In this document: one piece after another, positions 28,174 to 38,547 of the stretch | Numbering within the stretch: position 1 is the stretch's first letter | Layout: each line of letters opens with the position of its first letter | From: Acidimicrobiales bacterium | GTDB lineage: Bacteria; Actinomycetota; Acidimicrobiia; Acidimicrobiales; SZUA-35 | Direction: 5' to 3' | Assembly: GCA_020630065.1 (NCBI GenBank) | Contig: JAHDCC010000001.1 | Coordinates: 175,566-239,565 of the forward strand | Length of the DNA: 64,000 nucleotides | Program-made: the position numbers and the translations under genes | The notes under the pieces: generated by a model | Seen by the model: the letters and a program-made list of their open reading frames with translations, nothing else | The model's database searches: none | Told to the model about the DNA's origin: nothing

Positions 28174-29348
28174 GTGTCACATCCGTCCCGGGGTTTGTTG
28201 CGTCTGGAGTCGCATCCGGAATAAAAAGCTCAGGCGACCAAGATCTCGCGATAATCGCCACCGAAGACAACCAGCCGGTCACAACAGCGGGAATCTTCAC
28301 ACAAAACAGTCTGATCGCAGCGCCCGTTGTGGTCTCAAAAACCCATCTATTAGCAACCAAGGGGCAAGCGGTTGCCGTCGTGGTCAACAGCGGAAATGCA
28401 AACGCAGCGACCGGAAACCAAGGTCTGGCCGACGCCGAAAAGATGTGCGCCGAGACCGCCTCGAAACTAGGGGTCACAACCGAACAGGTGTTGGTGTGTT
28501 CAACCGGCACCATTGGGTTCAACCTGCCGATGGTCAACATCACCGACGGCATCGCAGACGCCGCTGCCAGCCTTTCAGCCGATGGCGGAGAACAGGCCGC
28601 CACCGCAATGATGACCACCGACACCGTTGCTAAGTTCACCAGCGTTACCCACGTCGACTCGGCAGGCGTCAGCTTTACTGTGGGTGGAATCGCTAAGGGA
28701 GCCGCCATGTTAGAGCCCAATATGGCGACCATGCTGGCGGTTATAACAACCGACGCTCAACTCGGACCAGCCGAGGCGACACTAATGCTTCAACACGGAG
28801 CGGGGCCAGCATTCAACAGCCTCACCGTCGACGGGGCCCAATCCACCAACGACACCGTCCTAATGATGGCAAACGGACGTGCAGGGCGAGTTGAACCAGA
28901 CAGCCTGCAGGCGGCGATCGATGAAGTCCTGATGACGCTGGCCGTCAAAATGGCAGACGACGCAGAAGGCTCAACCAAAACCGTATTCGTCGATGTGGTT
29001 AACGCTGCCGACCAGCGAGACGCCGACGCTGTTGCCCGCGGTATCGCTAACTCTCAGCTCATCAAATGCTCGTGGTACGGGCAAGACGCGTACTGGGGTC
29101 GTATCGCCAGCGAAACAGGTGTTCAAGCTGCGCAGTTCAACGCCGAGACCGTCACAATCAAATACGGTGACCAAACTGTTTCATCCGGATGCCTGCCCGC
29201 AGAGCCTGATCCTGCCCGAATCAAGGAGATCATGGCACAACGGCGTATTGTGCTCACCGTCGACCTGGGGCAAGGGAACGCTCATACCCGGGTAATAACA
29301 ACCGACTTAGCTCCCGGCTACATAGAAGAAAACAAAGGCACAAGCTAG
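28170..29348 (+). CDS. argJ: Bifunctional glutamate N-acetyltransferase/N-acetylglutamate synthase
   Basis: KGAAMLEPNMATMLAVITTDA contains the ArgJ self-cleavage site region; overlaps argC and argB. Confidence 0.95.
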   Translation: MSVTSVPGFVASGVASGIKSSGDQDLAIIATEDNQPVTTAGIFTQNSLIAAPVVVSKTHLLATKGQAVAVVVNSGNANAATGNQGLADAEKMCAETASKLGVTTEQVLVCSTGTIGFNLPMVNITDGIADAAASLSADGGEQAATAMMTTDTVAKFTSVTHVDSAGVSFTVGGIAKGAAMLEPNMATMLAVITTDAQLGPAEATLMLQHGAGPAFNSLTVDGAQSTNDTVLMMANGRAGRVEPDSLQAAIDEVLMTLAVKMADDAEGSTKTVFVDVVNAADQRDADAVARGIANSQLIKCSWYGQDAYWGRIASETGVQAAQFNAETVTIKYGDQTVSSGCLPAEPDPARIKEIMAQRRIVLTVDLGQGNAHTRVITTDLAPGYIEENKGTS

Positions 29349-30223
29349 TGGTAACTCGAGGGTATTCACCCGAAAAACGCACCGAAGCTCTAATCGAAGC
29401 ACTTCCCTATATTCAACGATTTTCCGAAGCGATCGTCGTTGTCAAATTCGGGGGCAATGCAATGGTCGACCCTGACCTTAGCCGAACCTTCGCCGAAGAT
29501 ATTGTGCTGCTGCGATCGGTAGGCCTCCGCCCGGTAGTCGTCCACGGAGGCGGACCGCAAATTGGGGAGCAACTATCCAAAGTTGGAAAAACCACCGAGT
29601 TTCGAAACGGACTCCGCGTCACTGACCACGAAACCCTCGACGTCGCTCGAATGGTGCTCGTCGGCAAAGTAGGTCGCGAGATCGTAGGTCAAATCAACAC
29701 CCACGGTGCCTACGCCGTTGGTATTTCAGGAGAAGATGGCGGTCTAATCACCGCAGAAGCTCTTGACCCTGATCTCGGTTTCGTCGGACGAATTACCGAT
29801 GTAAACCCGAACATCGTCGAACGGCTACTAGCCGAGGACCTAACTCCAGTCATCTCCTCTATAGGCGCCGACGGAAAAGGTCAGTCATACAACATCAACG
29901 CCGACACGATAGCGGGGGCGATCGCCGGTGCGCTCGGCGCAGAAAAAGTGATATATCTGACCGACACCTCTGGGTTGTTGGATGACGTCGACGACGTTGA
30001 ATCCCTCATAGCCCGAACCAGCGTCGAAGAACTAAAACAAAAACTCGACGCCGGCGAAATCGGTGGAGGCATGTTGCCCAAACTGACCTCGTGCGTAGAT
30101 GCGTTAGAGACCGGGGCTTCCTCAGCCCACCTCCTAGATGGGCGGATACCACATGTTCTGCTCCTCGAACTTTTCACCGACGCCGGTATCGGAACCATGA
30201 TCACGAAAGAACCCCAACAATGA
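29348..30223 (+). CDS. argB: Acetylglutamate kinase
   Basis: VVKFGGNAMVD, PVVVHGGGPQI, GGGMLPKL; GTG start. Confidence 0.95.
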   Translation: MVTRGYSPEKRTEALIEALPYIQRFSEAIVVVKFGGNAMVDPDLSRTFAEDIVLLRSVGLRPVVVHGGGPQIGEQLSKVGKTTEFRNGLRVTDHETLDVARMVLVGKVGREIVGQINTHGAYAVGISGEDGGLITAEALDPDLGFVGRITDVNPNIVERLLAEDLTPVISSIGADGKGQSYNINADTIAGAIAGALGAEKVIYLTDTSGLLDDVDDVESLIARTSVEELKQKLDAGEIGGGMLPKLTSCVDALETGASSAHLLDGRIPHVLLLELFTDAGIGTMITKEPQQ

Positions 30224-31443
30224 CGGCCGCCCATCGTTCTGCAGTGCAACCGAACCCCGAACTCGGCCGGTGTCCACTAATGCCGACGTACGGTCCGCCA
30301 AGCGTCCAATTCGTTCGCGGCGAAGGTATCCATCTCTGGGATTCGAACGACAAGCAGTATCTAGATTTCTTGTCAGGACTTGCGGTAACAAGCTTAGGGC
30401 ATTCACATCCCGCAGTAGCTGAAGCGATCTCGCTCCAGGCTGTCCGGCTCCAACACGTCTCGAACCTATTCGCAACCGAACACAACGCAACGGTTGCTAC
30501 CAAATTGGACCGACTAATCGGCGATGGTGCTCCAGCTGGAGGTCAGAGCTTCTTTTGTAATTCCGGAGCTGAAGCCAACGAAGCGGCGATCAAACTAGCT
30601 CGACGATACGGGGGCCACGGTCGACACACCGTTATTAGCGCCTACGCCAGCTTTCACGGTCGGACATTGGCGACGTTAGCGGCAACCGGTCAACCCGCCA
30701 AATGGGAAGGGTTCGCGCCGCTTCCCGAAGGATTCAAACACGTAGTTTGGGGCGATCTTGACGAACTGGCGAATACCATTGACCCGACAACTGCCGCCAT
30801 TTTCGTAGAAGCAGTCCAAGGAGAAGGTGGAGTCAATCCGGCGACCAAAGAATACTTCTCAGGGATTCGCCAGCTCTGTGACGACCATGGAATTCTCTTT
30901 ATGGTCGATGAGGTACAAACCGGGTTAGCGAGAACAGGGCGATGGTTTGGGTTCCAGCATTTTGATGTGATGCCGGACGTAGTTACGATGGCTAAGGCGC
31001 TTGGGAACGGCATGCCGATCGGCTGTTGCTGGGCCAAAGCAGACGTCGCAGCAGTATTTAAACCAGGCGATCATGCCACAACATTTGGAGGCCAACCATT
31101 AGCGACAGCGGCTGCGTTGGCTGTATTGGAGACCATGGAAGAGATCGATGCCCCGACACTGGCCGCTCAGGCCGGTAACCACCTAGCAGAAGAGTTAGCT
31201 AAGATTGACTCCGTCGCCGAAGTCAGAGGTTTCGGGCTGCTTCTAGCAGCCGAACTCAATGACCCCATAGCTAAGGACGTGGCGGCAAAGTGTCTACACG
31301 CCGGACTCATCGTCAACGCTGTTTCGCCTACTGCTTTACGGTTCGCGCCGCCCCTCATCGTAACCCGAAGCGATATCGACAATGCGATCGCGATCGTGTC
31401 TAGCGCTATTGAGAGTGCCGTAGCGGAGTACGAAGCAGAATGA
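30220..31443 (+). CDS. argD: Acetylornithine aminotransferase
   Basis: Start ATG 30220 overlaps the argB stop (ATGA); FCNSGAEANEAAIKLAR, MVDEVQTGLARTG, TFGGQPLA. Track start 30091 lies inside argB. Confidence 0.93.
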   Translation: MTAAHRSAVQPNPELGRCPLMPTYGPPSVQFVRGEGIHLWDSNDKQYLDFLSGLAVTSLGHSHPAVAEAISLQAVRLQHVSNLFATEHNATVATKLDRLIGDGAPAGGQSFFCNSGAEANEAAIKLARRYGGHGRHTVISAYASFHGRTLATLAATGQPAKWEGFAPLPEGFKHVVWGDLDELANTIDPTTAAIFVEAVQGEGGVNPATKEYFSGIRQLCDDHGILFMVDEVQTGLARTGRWFGFQHFDVMPDVVTMAKALGNGMPIGCCWAKADVAAVFKPGDHATTFGGQPLATAAALAVLETMEEIDAPTLAAQAGNHLAEELAKIDSVAEVRGFGLLLAAELNDPIAKDVAAKCLHAGLIVNAVSPTALRFAPPLIVTRSDIDNAIAIVSSAIESAVAEYEAE

Positions 31444-32342
31444 GACACGTCCTCGATATCGATGACCTCACAAAACAAGACCTCGAACGGATCTTAGACC
31501 TTGGGTTAGCTGCGAGCTATAACAAGACGTTAGCCGGCAAAGGGGTTGCATGTATCTTTGAGAAACCCTCGACTCGAACACGCAACTCTACAGAGATGGC
31601 GGTCAAACAACTCGGTGGTCACCCGGTCTACATCACTGGTGTTGAGATAGGCATCGACGTGAGAGAGTCGGCATCAGATATCGCCAACACCCTGGCCTGC
31701 TATCACGAAGTTATTTGCGCTCGCGTCTATGACCATCAAGTTCTTGAGAGAATGGCCAAATCCAATGTGGTGCCGGTCGTCAACCTGCTATCAGATCGCG
31801 CTCACCCGCTTCAGGCAATCGCAGATGTAATGACAATCAAAGCAGAGTTAGGTTCAGTCGCCAACAAGACGGTTACCTATGTCGGTGACACAAACAATGT
31901 GGCGGTCTCGTTAGCTTTTGCCGTGGGCGCACTAGGCGGCGAGATCCGACTCGCTTCGCCTTCCGGCTACTCGTTAGTTGAAGATGACCGGCAGCGACTC
32001 GAGGCAGCTGGCGTAGTCCCCAAAATCGTTGAAGATGTTTCGGAAGCAGTTGAAGGAGCTGACGTCGTCTATACCGACACGTGGGTGTCGATGGGGCAAG
32101 AGGACGAAAAAGAAAAACGGCTCTCGGATTTCGACGGGTACATGGTCGACGATGACCTGATGGCTAGAGCACCTGAAGCAATCTTCATGCACTGTCTGCC
32201 CGCTCACCGTAATGAAGAAGTGGCGGCTAGTGTCATCGACGGGCCGCAAAGCAGGGTTTGGGTGCAAGCCAAGCATCGACAAAACGCCGCGGTCGGGGTT
32301 CTGGCGTGGTTGCAGGAAGGCGCTGATCTTGGCTCTGAGTAA
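31440..32342 (+). CDS. argF: Ornithine carbamoyltransferase
   Basis: FEKPSTRTRNSTEMA, MHCLPAHRNEEV; overlaps argD. Confidence 0.95.
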   Translation: MRHVLDIDDLTKQDLERILDLGLAASYNKTLAGKGVACIFEKPSTRTRNSTEMAVKQLGGHPVYITGVEIGIDVRESASDIANTLACYHEVICARVYDHQVLERMAKSNVVPVVNLLSDRAHPLQAIADVMTIKAELGSVANKTVTYVGDTNNVAVSLAFAVGALGGEIRLASPSGYSLVEDDRQRLEAAGVVPKIVEDVSEAVEGADVVYTDTWVSMGQEDEKEKRLSDFDGYMVDDDLMARAPEAIFMHCLPAHRNEEVAASVIDGPQSRVWVQAKHRQNAAVGVLAWLQEGADLGSE

Positions 32343-32793
32343 ATCACAGCGACAACATCGAATCTCCAAGGCGCTAGCGGAGCATCCGGTTTCGAATCAG
32401 GGCGAGCTCGTCGAACTCCTAGCTAAGGAGGACGTCGTAGTGACCCAGGCGACGGTATCCAGAGACTTAGAAGAGATGGGCGCAGTCAAAGTTCGGGTCG
32501 CAGGCGGCACTACTGTGTACGCCATTCCTGAGCTTCCCACCGATCAAGTAGCGCCAGAAGATCACCTCCGACGAGTCCTCGGCGAGTGGCTGGTCGACGT
32601 CGAGCGTTCCGGTGACTTGGTTGTCTTACGAACCCCGCCAGGGTCGGCTCATGTCGTTGCCTCCGCGTTGGACCGTTCAGGGTTTCCTAACGTATTGGGG
32701 ACCGTCGCCGGTGATGACACGTTGTTAGCGATAGCGATCGAAGGCAAAGGAATGCAAGTATCCAAGGAGTTATCGGCGGCCGCTGGGTTATAG
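32329..32793 (+). CDS. argR: Arginine repressor
   Basis: ALSKSQRQHRISKAL...VTQATVSRDLEEMGAVKV winged HTH plus C-terminal domain. TTG at 32329 with SD-like GGAAGG is the likely start; the track start lies inside argF. Confidence 0.9.
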   Translation: MALSKSQRQHRISKALAEHPVSNQGELVELLAKEDVVVTQATVSRDLEEMGAVKVRVAGGTTVYAIPELPTDQVAPEDHLRRVLGEWLVDVERSGDLVVLRTPPGSAHVVASALDRSGFPNVLGTVAGDDTLLAIAIEGKGMQVSKELSAAAGL

Positions 32794-32798
32794 CCCAC

Positions 32799-32814
32799 TA
32801 AACCATTTGGTTTA
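32799..32814. promoter_or_regulatory. Inverted repeat between argR and argG
   Basis: TAAACCA-TT-TGGTTTA, perfect 7-bp arms. Confidence 0.35.
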
Positions 32815-32947
32815 TGCGTTGCGTGACGACCCCTTGTAACAACAATCGATGTGGAAAGTTTAGTAGTCCCTACCCGATATACAGATAGAACAACGGGACC
32901 GCTAGGTTCTTTCGGCCCGTCGCTTAAGAGAAAGAAATCGAGAAATC

Positions 32948-34165
32948 GTGGATGTAAACAAAGTTGTATTGGCGTATTCAGGTGGGCTTGACACGTCGGT
33001 CATCCTCCAATGGTTACGAGACACCTACGACTGTGAGGTAGTGACCTTCACCGCCGATATTGGCCAAGGAGAAGAACTTGAGCCAGCTCGGGCTAAAGCA
33101 CTCCAAATGGGCATCCCGGAAGAGTCCATTTACATTGACGACCTGCGGGACGAGTTCGTCTCTGATTTCGTCTTCCCTATGTTTAGGGCCAACACCATTT
33201 ATGAGGGTGAGTACCTGCTTGGAACGTCAATTGCTCGACCACTCATCGCCAAGCGACTAATAGAGATAGCGGCTGAAACCAATGCCGACGCCATCTCACA
33301 TGGCGCCACCGGAAAAGGTAACGACCAGGTTCGGTTTGAGCTTGGAGCGTATGCGCTGGCTCCTGAGGTGAAGGTAATCGCTCCTTGGCGAGAGTGGGAC
33401 CTGCTCAGTCGTGAGAAACTTTTGGCCTACGCGGCGGAGAGAAATATTCCGATCGAGATGAGTCAAGGCTCCAAGTCTCCATTTTCGATGGACGCGAACC
33501 TGCTGCACATCTCATATGAGGGTGGACCTCTCGAAAACCCATGGACCGAACCGCCAGAAGAAATGTGGCGATGGACGACGAGCCCAGAGAAAGCTCTGGA
33601 CAAACCTACCTATATTGAACTCACCTACGCCGCCGGAGACATCGTAGCTATTGACGGGCAAACGATGACGCCTGTCCAAGTTCTCTCATACCTCAACCAA
33701 GTTGCCGGATCGAACGGTATTGGACGCTTAGACATCGTCGAGAACCGGTACGTCGGGATGAAAAGCCGTGGCGCCTACGAGACACCAGGTGGCACCGTGA
33801 TGTTACGTGGGCATCGGGCAATCGAATCCTTAACCCTTGACCGTGAAGTAGCACATCTCAAAGATGAACTGATGCCTCGCTACGCGAAACTGATCTATAA
33901 CGGTTATTGGTGGAGCCCCGAACGAGAAATGTTGCAAAACGCAATCGACTGGACCCAGACCGCGGTCAACGGTACTGTCCGGCTGAAACTCTATAAAGGT
34001 AACGTCACGGTGGTCGGTCGCCAGTCAGATGATTCACTGTTCGACGAAGCGATCGCCACGTTCGAAGACGACGGCGGAGCCTACGACCAAGCCGACGCCG
34101 AAGGCTTTATAAAACTGAATGCTCTGCGGTTGCGAACACTGGCGGCAAAACGGGCTGGGAAATGA
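32948..34165 (+). CDS. argG: Argininosuccinate synthase
   Basis: [32 protein letters not shown] start. Confidence 0.96.
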   Translation: MDVNKVVLAYSGGLDTSVILQWLRDTYDCEVVTFTADIGQGEELEPARAKALQMGIPEESIYIDDLRDEFVSDFVFPMFRANTIYEGEYLLGTSIARPLIAKRLIEIAAETNADAISHGATGKGNDQVRFELGAYALAPEVKVIAPWREWDLLSREKLLAYAAERNIPIEMSQGSKSPFSMDANLLHISYEGGPLENPWTEPPEEMWRWTTSPEKALDKPTYIELTYAAGDIVAIDGQTMTPVQVLSYLNQVAGSNGIGRLDIVENRYVGMKSRGAYETPGGTVMLRGHRAIESLTLDREVAHLKDELMPRYAKLIYNGYWWSPEREMLQNAIDWTQTAVNGTVRLKLYKGNVTVVGRQSDDSLFDEAIATFEDDGGAYDQADAEGFIKLNALRLRTLAAKRAGK

Positions 34166-35580
34166 GCGACGCTGAAACCTCAGCGACGTCGGATTCGTCT
34201 GAGTCAAATACGTTATGGCACGGCCGATTTGAAGGCGGCCCGGCAGAAGCCCTGATGGCGTACACAGTCAGTTTGCCCTACGATCAGCGACTAGCCAGCC
34301 ACGATATTTTAGGTTCGAAAGCACATGCACGTGGTTTGGAACGAGCTGGTATTCTTTCCGGCGATGAAGTTGGCTCGGTGTTGTTGGCGTTAGACGAAGC
34401 CGGGGCCGAGTTAGCCAACGGAACGTTTTCATTTGTCGACTCCGATGAAGATATACATACCGCCATCGAACGTCGCGTCACCGAGATCGCAGGTGATGCC
34501 GGCGCTAAACTCCACACCGGACGAAGTCGTAACGATCAGGTAGCGACAGCGTTTCGTCTTTGGACCAAAGACGCGGTTTCGATGATTGCCTCCAAGGCTG
34601 CGGATCTACAGCAAGTGTTTGCCGAACAGGCCAGAAACGCAGGCGACGCCTACTTACCTGGGTATACCCATCTACAGCGGGCACAACCAGTTCTGCTCGC
34701 TCATCACTTTGCGGCTCACGCATGGGCGTTAGGTCGAGATATTGAACGTCTTATCGATGCAAGGTCCCGTATGGATGTTTCTCCTCTGGGCGCAGGAGCG
34801 CTAGCCGGAACGTCGTTGCCGCTACAGCCTTCAGAGGTTGCCAAAGATCTTGGATTTGCTGAGGTGTTTACCAATTCCTTAGACGTAACCAGTGATCGAG
34901 ATTTTGTTGCCGAGTCTCTCTTCGGGTTGGCGCTACTTGGCGTACATCTCAGCCGAATCGGTGAGGAGTTTGTTCTCTGGTCGTCTGAAGAGTTTGGTTT
35001 TGTTTCGCTCGATGACCAATACGCTACCGGTTCTTCGATGCTTCCTCAGAAAAAGAACCCAGATATCGCTGAGCTGGCGCGGGGCAAATCCGGCCGGCTC
35101 ATCGGTAACCTGACCGGTCTATTAGCAACGCTAAAAGGTTTGCCTCTGGCCTATAACCGTGATCTACAGGAAGATAAAGAACCGCTTTTTGATTCGGTAG
35201 ATCAGATCGCTTTAGCGTTGGTGGCGATCTCAGGCATGGTTGACACCGCAACCTACAACACCACGAATATGGCTGAGGCCGCTGATTCACCGACTTCGGT
35301 GGCCACCGATTTGGCTGAAACTTTGGTCTCTAACGGCATTCCGTTTCGTCAGGCGCACGCCATCGTAGGTGAGATGGTTCGTTCTTCTCTCGCCGGTAAC
35401 TCAACGTTGGTTGAATTGGCGGTTGCCCACCCCGACTTGGGACCCGAAACCGCAGCCCTGTTCGAACCTGGAGCAGCCGCTAGGCGACGGACTAGTCCTG
35501 GGGGAGCTGGACCGGCTCCGGTACAGGCACAACTTGAACAACTCGAGGTCTATATGAAGAAGTTACGGTCGCTCATATAG
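34162..35580 (+). CDS. argH: Argininosuccinate lyase
   Basis: [12 protein letters not shown] signature; [12 protein letters not shown]. Confidence 0.96.
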   Translation: MSDAETSATSDSSESNTLWHGRFEGGPAEALMAYTVSLPYDQRLASHDILGSKAHARGLERAGILSGDEVGSVLLALDEAGAELANGTFSFVDSDEDIHTAIERRVTEIAGDAGAKLHTGRSRNDQVATAFRLWTKDAVSMIASKAADLQQVFAEQARNAGDAYLPGYTHLQRAQPVLLAHHFAAHAWALGRDIERLIDARSRMDVSPLGAGALAGTSLPLQPSEVAKDLGFAEVFTNSLDVTSDRDFVAESLFGLALLGVHLSRIGEEFVLWSSEEFGFVSLDDQYATGSSMLPQKKNPDIAELARGKSGRLIGNLTGLLATLKGLPLAYNRDLQEDKEPLFDSVDQIALALVAISGMVDTATYNTTNMAEAADSPTSVATDLAETLVSNGIPFRQAHAIVGEMVRSSLAGNSTLVELAVAHPDLGPETAALFEPGAAARRRTSPGGAGPAPVQAQLEQLEVYMKKLRSLI

Positions 35581-35785
35581 GTGATATTCTTCTGAATTGG
35601 CCAAACGCCTGTTTACCCGGTGTGGGAAAGTCCTCAAAGTGAACGTCGGTGAATGCGATAGGGTACGTTCTGTACTCCTTTGGCATTGGGCGGACTTCAC
35701 GTATGAGGACTTGGTGTCAGAGTAGTAAACTGGGCATCTTTGCGGGAGCTGAGATTAGCGGCTTAACTGGCTGTAGGTAGCGAAA

Positions 35786-36928
35786 ATGACAACAACTGAC
35801 GACCTCAAAACATTGAATCCAGCGGCAACGTTTGGACCGTGGCAAGAGTTCATGGCCAACAATTTCTTTGGATCACTCAATGGAATTCGCGCCATCGCCA
35901 TTTTGGCGGTTCTCTGGCACCACGTCGATCGTGGTTCTCCGTCGACGGTTCTGCTTATGCTTAACCACGGGCACCTGGGTGTTGACATGTTCTTTATCAT
36001 GTCAGGCTTTCTTATCGTCACACTTCTGGTACGAGAGCGCGATCGTAGTGGAGATATATCTCTTCCGAAGTTCTACTCACGCCGCTCGTTGCGGATCTTC
36101 CCTCTCTATTACGCGATATTGGGATTATTGACCGTCGCATTTTTGGTCAAATCGGGCGCCAATAAGGCTGATGACTTCTTCGAGTCACTACCGTTTTTGG
36201 CTACCTATACCGGTAACTGGGTAGAGCTCTCATTCTTCAGCGTTGCGTGGTCACTGGCGGCAGAAGAACAGTTTTATCTCATTTGGCCGGTTGTCGAAAA
36301 GTTCCTCGCAAAAACTTGGGGTGTGATTGCCGGTGTTGTTATTGGTCTCGGGTTTGTACTCAGCATGGAGCCGGTTCGAAATATCATCGAAGATTCGTGG
36401 TTTAGTCCAGTTTCGTATATGTGGCAGATAGCGGCAATGCCTATCGTTATAGGTGCCGTGGTGGCCCACCTGTTAAATAACGAAAAAGCGTTCCGGGCGA
36501 TTCATCGATACGTTACGCATCGTTGGTCACCCGTTATAGGTCTAGTTGCCGTGCTAGCGGCTGCGTCGCTCCCGTCGGATGAACCGTCGGTGATGGTCGG
36601 ATTTCCTCGCCTTGCCGTTTACGTCGCAATGACGTATTTCTTGCTGAGCTGTGTGGTGGTTGAGGATCATTCGATGAAGGGGATCTTGGCGTCGAAACCG
36701 ATGGCTAGAATTGGTATTGTCAGCTACGGCATATACCTCATCCACATTCTGGTCGTCCCATATATCGGAAACTTATTGAGCCCTATTGGTCAAGAAGCGT
36801 TGGCTGAAATTCCAGTCGTTAGCTTGGTCGGAACGCTGATTGTCAGCTGGGCATTGGCTGAAGTTTCGTTCCGACTGTTCGAGCAACCTATCCTTTCATT
36901 CCGAAAGTATTTCTCCGTCACCCGATAG
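35786..36928 (+). CDS. Acyltransferase 3 family membrane protein
   Basis: LNGIRAIAILAVLWHH, GVDMFFIMSGFLI, RRSLRIFPLYY, many TM segments. Confidence 0.85.
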   Translation: MTTTDDLKTLNPAATFGPWQEFMANNFFGSLNGIRAIAILAVLWHHVDRGSPSTVLLMLNHGHLGVDMFFIMSGFLIVTLLVRERDRSGDISLPKFYSRRSLRIFPLYYAILGLLTVAFLVKSGANKADDFFESLPFLATYTGNWVELSFFSVAWSLAAEEQFYLIWPVVEKFLAKTWGVIAGVVIGLGFVLSMEPVRNIIEDSWFSPVSYMWQIAAMPIVIGAVVAHLLNNEKAFRAIHRYVTHRWSPVIGLVAVLAAASLPSDEPSVMVGFPRLAVYVAMTYFLLSCVVVEDHSMKGILASKPMARIGIVSYGIYLIHILVVPYIGNLLSPIGQEALAEIPVVSLVGTLIVSWALAEVSFRLFEQPILSFRKYFSVTR

Positions 36929-36945
36929 TCCACAGCAGAGCGAAG

Positions 36946-37722
36946 CTATTGGCCATCGGTCGTCAAGCCTTCGAAGAACATCCGTGTTGCGTCGTTGGCT
37001 GGGTAAAACAATTCGATCTTTAGATCAGCAAGAGCGAAATCGTCGGCGGCTCCGAACGCAGCGATAGAGCTGAGCATTGAAAGGCGAAGCGGACCGATCG
37101 AGAGTTCGATTGCCACCATTGGGTTAGACGGCCGGTCTGTGGTCGATAGCTTGTCGCCTTGGATATCGCGTAGTTGCTGTATCGAGGATTCGAAAATGGG
37201 ATCGCCTCCCAAGTGCTCATTTTCGGTCTTGAGTCGCGCTAGCAAATATGTGCTGACTTCGTCCCAGTTGGCGACGCAGTCTCGGAGACCGGTATCACCC
37301 AACAACAGATCAAGCATGCTGAGATCGTTGGGTTGCCCCATCAGTTCGAGCATTCTTAGTGCAGTGTCGTTTGATTCGATGATGTTCCAATGGCGATCCA
37401 GGGCAAATCCCGGGTAGGGGTTGTGTCGTTCGAGTGTCCAGGAAAGAGCGGAACGGATCGGTTTCATGGCTTCGCTTGTCAGGTCGTTGGCCACGTACTT
37501 TGACGCAAATCCAGCGGCATGTAGTAGCCGGTTTCGTTCGGATTTTGGGACGTCGAGGGTTTCGGCCAGATGGATCACCATCTCTTTACTTGGTTTAGAT
37601 CGTCCCGATTCTAGAAAAGAAATGTGTTTGGACGACACGTCAGCTTCGAGGCTTAGGTCAAGTTGGCTGAGCCGTCGGGCTGATCGCCATCGTTTTAGTT
37701 CAGGCCCAAAAGTTGTGGTCAT
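36946..37722 (-). CDS. XRE-family regulator with MmyB-like ligand-binding domain
   Basis: ELKRWRSARRLSQLDLSLEADVSSKHISFLESGRSKPS HTH; start chosen as MTTTFGPELKRW (37722), not the track start 37800. Confidence 0.85.
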   Translation of the reverse strand: MTTTFGPELKRWRSARRLSQLDLSLEADVSSKHISFLESGRSKPSKEMVIHLAETLDVPKSERNRLLHAAGFASKYVANDLTSEAMKPIRSALSWTLERHNPYPGFALDRHWNIIESNDTALRMLELMGQPNDLSMLDLLLGDTGLRDCVANWDEVSTYLLARLKTENEHLGGDPIFESSIQQLRDIQGDKLSTTDRPSNPMVAIELSIGPLRLSMLSSIAAFGAADDFALADLKIELFYPANDATRMFFEGLTTDGQ

Positions 37723-37758
37723 AGGTATCGAGGTTAACCGAGCTTTGGTGGCTCTTCG

Positions 37759-37775
37759 ATTACCTCGGAGGTAAT
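37759..37775. promoter_or_regulatory. Candidate operator palindrome in the divergent intergenic region
   Basis: ATTACCTC-G-GAGGTAAT, perfect 8-bp arms, between the XRE gene and the divergent 37.8-kb membrane protein gene. Confidence 0.55.
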
Positions 37776-37794
37776 TGAGGGTTGAACGTCTCGA

Positions 37795-38226
37795 GTGCAA
37801 ACTGATGATATGGAATCAACGAAACGACAACTCAAATTTGCGTCAGCTTTTGTGATGGCGTCAGGACTTTTTGTATTGACGGGGGCTTGGGAACCAACGT
37901 CAGAACTAGTGCGGCTCTACGGTGTCGTGATGTTTTGGCCGGGAAGCGACGAAGTCGAAATTTCGAAGGAAGCAAATTTGCTAAGCGCAATTCTTGGGGG
38001 TGTCATGTTTAGCTGGGGCTTTGTTTATTGGCAGTTGACTAACCTGCTCGAGTTGGACCCTGGCCGGATTAAACAGATCTTCACGCTTTCTATCTGGGCG
38101 TGGTTCGTGACCGACAGCCTTGGGTCAATGGCTGCAGGTGGGTGGATTAATCTCATTTGTAATGTGGGGTATCTGCTGATTTTCGTCGTCCCTCTGCGTA
38201 ATGTCGCTACCTCGTCGTCGCGGTAG
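37795..38226 (+). CDS. Small multi-TM membrane protein of unknown function
   Basis: About 143 aa with hydrophobic stretches; divergent from the XRE gene; true start may be the ATG at about 37810. Confidence 0.65.
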   Translation: MQTDDMESTKRQLKFASAFVMASGLFVLTGAWEPTSELVRLYGVVMFWPGSDEVEISKEANLLSAILGGVMFSWGFVYWQLTNLLELDPGRIKQIFTLSIWAWFVTDSLGSMAAGGWINLICNVGYLLIFVVPLRNVATSSSR

Positions 38227-38262
38227 GCTTGTGAGGAAGTTCACCGAGATTGGCCGAGTTTT

Positions 38263-38547
38263 ATGGTTGCCGAGACCCACAGCACATTTGAAGACCTCAA
38301 CCGGTCGGACATTCTTGATTTCGTACTTGGTGAGCTGCTTGATGTTCCTCAATCAGAACCTGAGGCGGGTCGTCGCTTACTGAGTTCGTTTGGGCTTGAC
38401 GATCTCTTAGAGGTCGCTAAGTTGGCTGAGCTGATAGGCGAGGAGTACGGCGAGCGTACGTTGGTTGGGGCGGTGTTGGACGAAGTCGATGAAACGTGGA
38501 GCGTGGCCGACTTGGTCACCGCTTTGTATCCAGATTTAGCCGACTGA
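38263..38547 (+). CDS. Small acyl-carrier-protein-like hypothetical protein
   Basis: 94 aa; FGLDDLLEVAKLAELIGEEYGE...WSVADLVTAL resembles the ACP helix II-IV pattern. Confidence 0.5.
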   Translation: MVAETHSTFEDLNRSDILDFVLGELLDVPQSEPEAGRRLLSSFGLDDLLEVAKLAELIGEEYGERTLVGAVLDEVDETWSVADLVTALYPDLAD

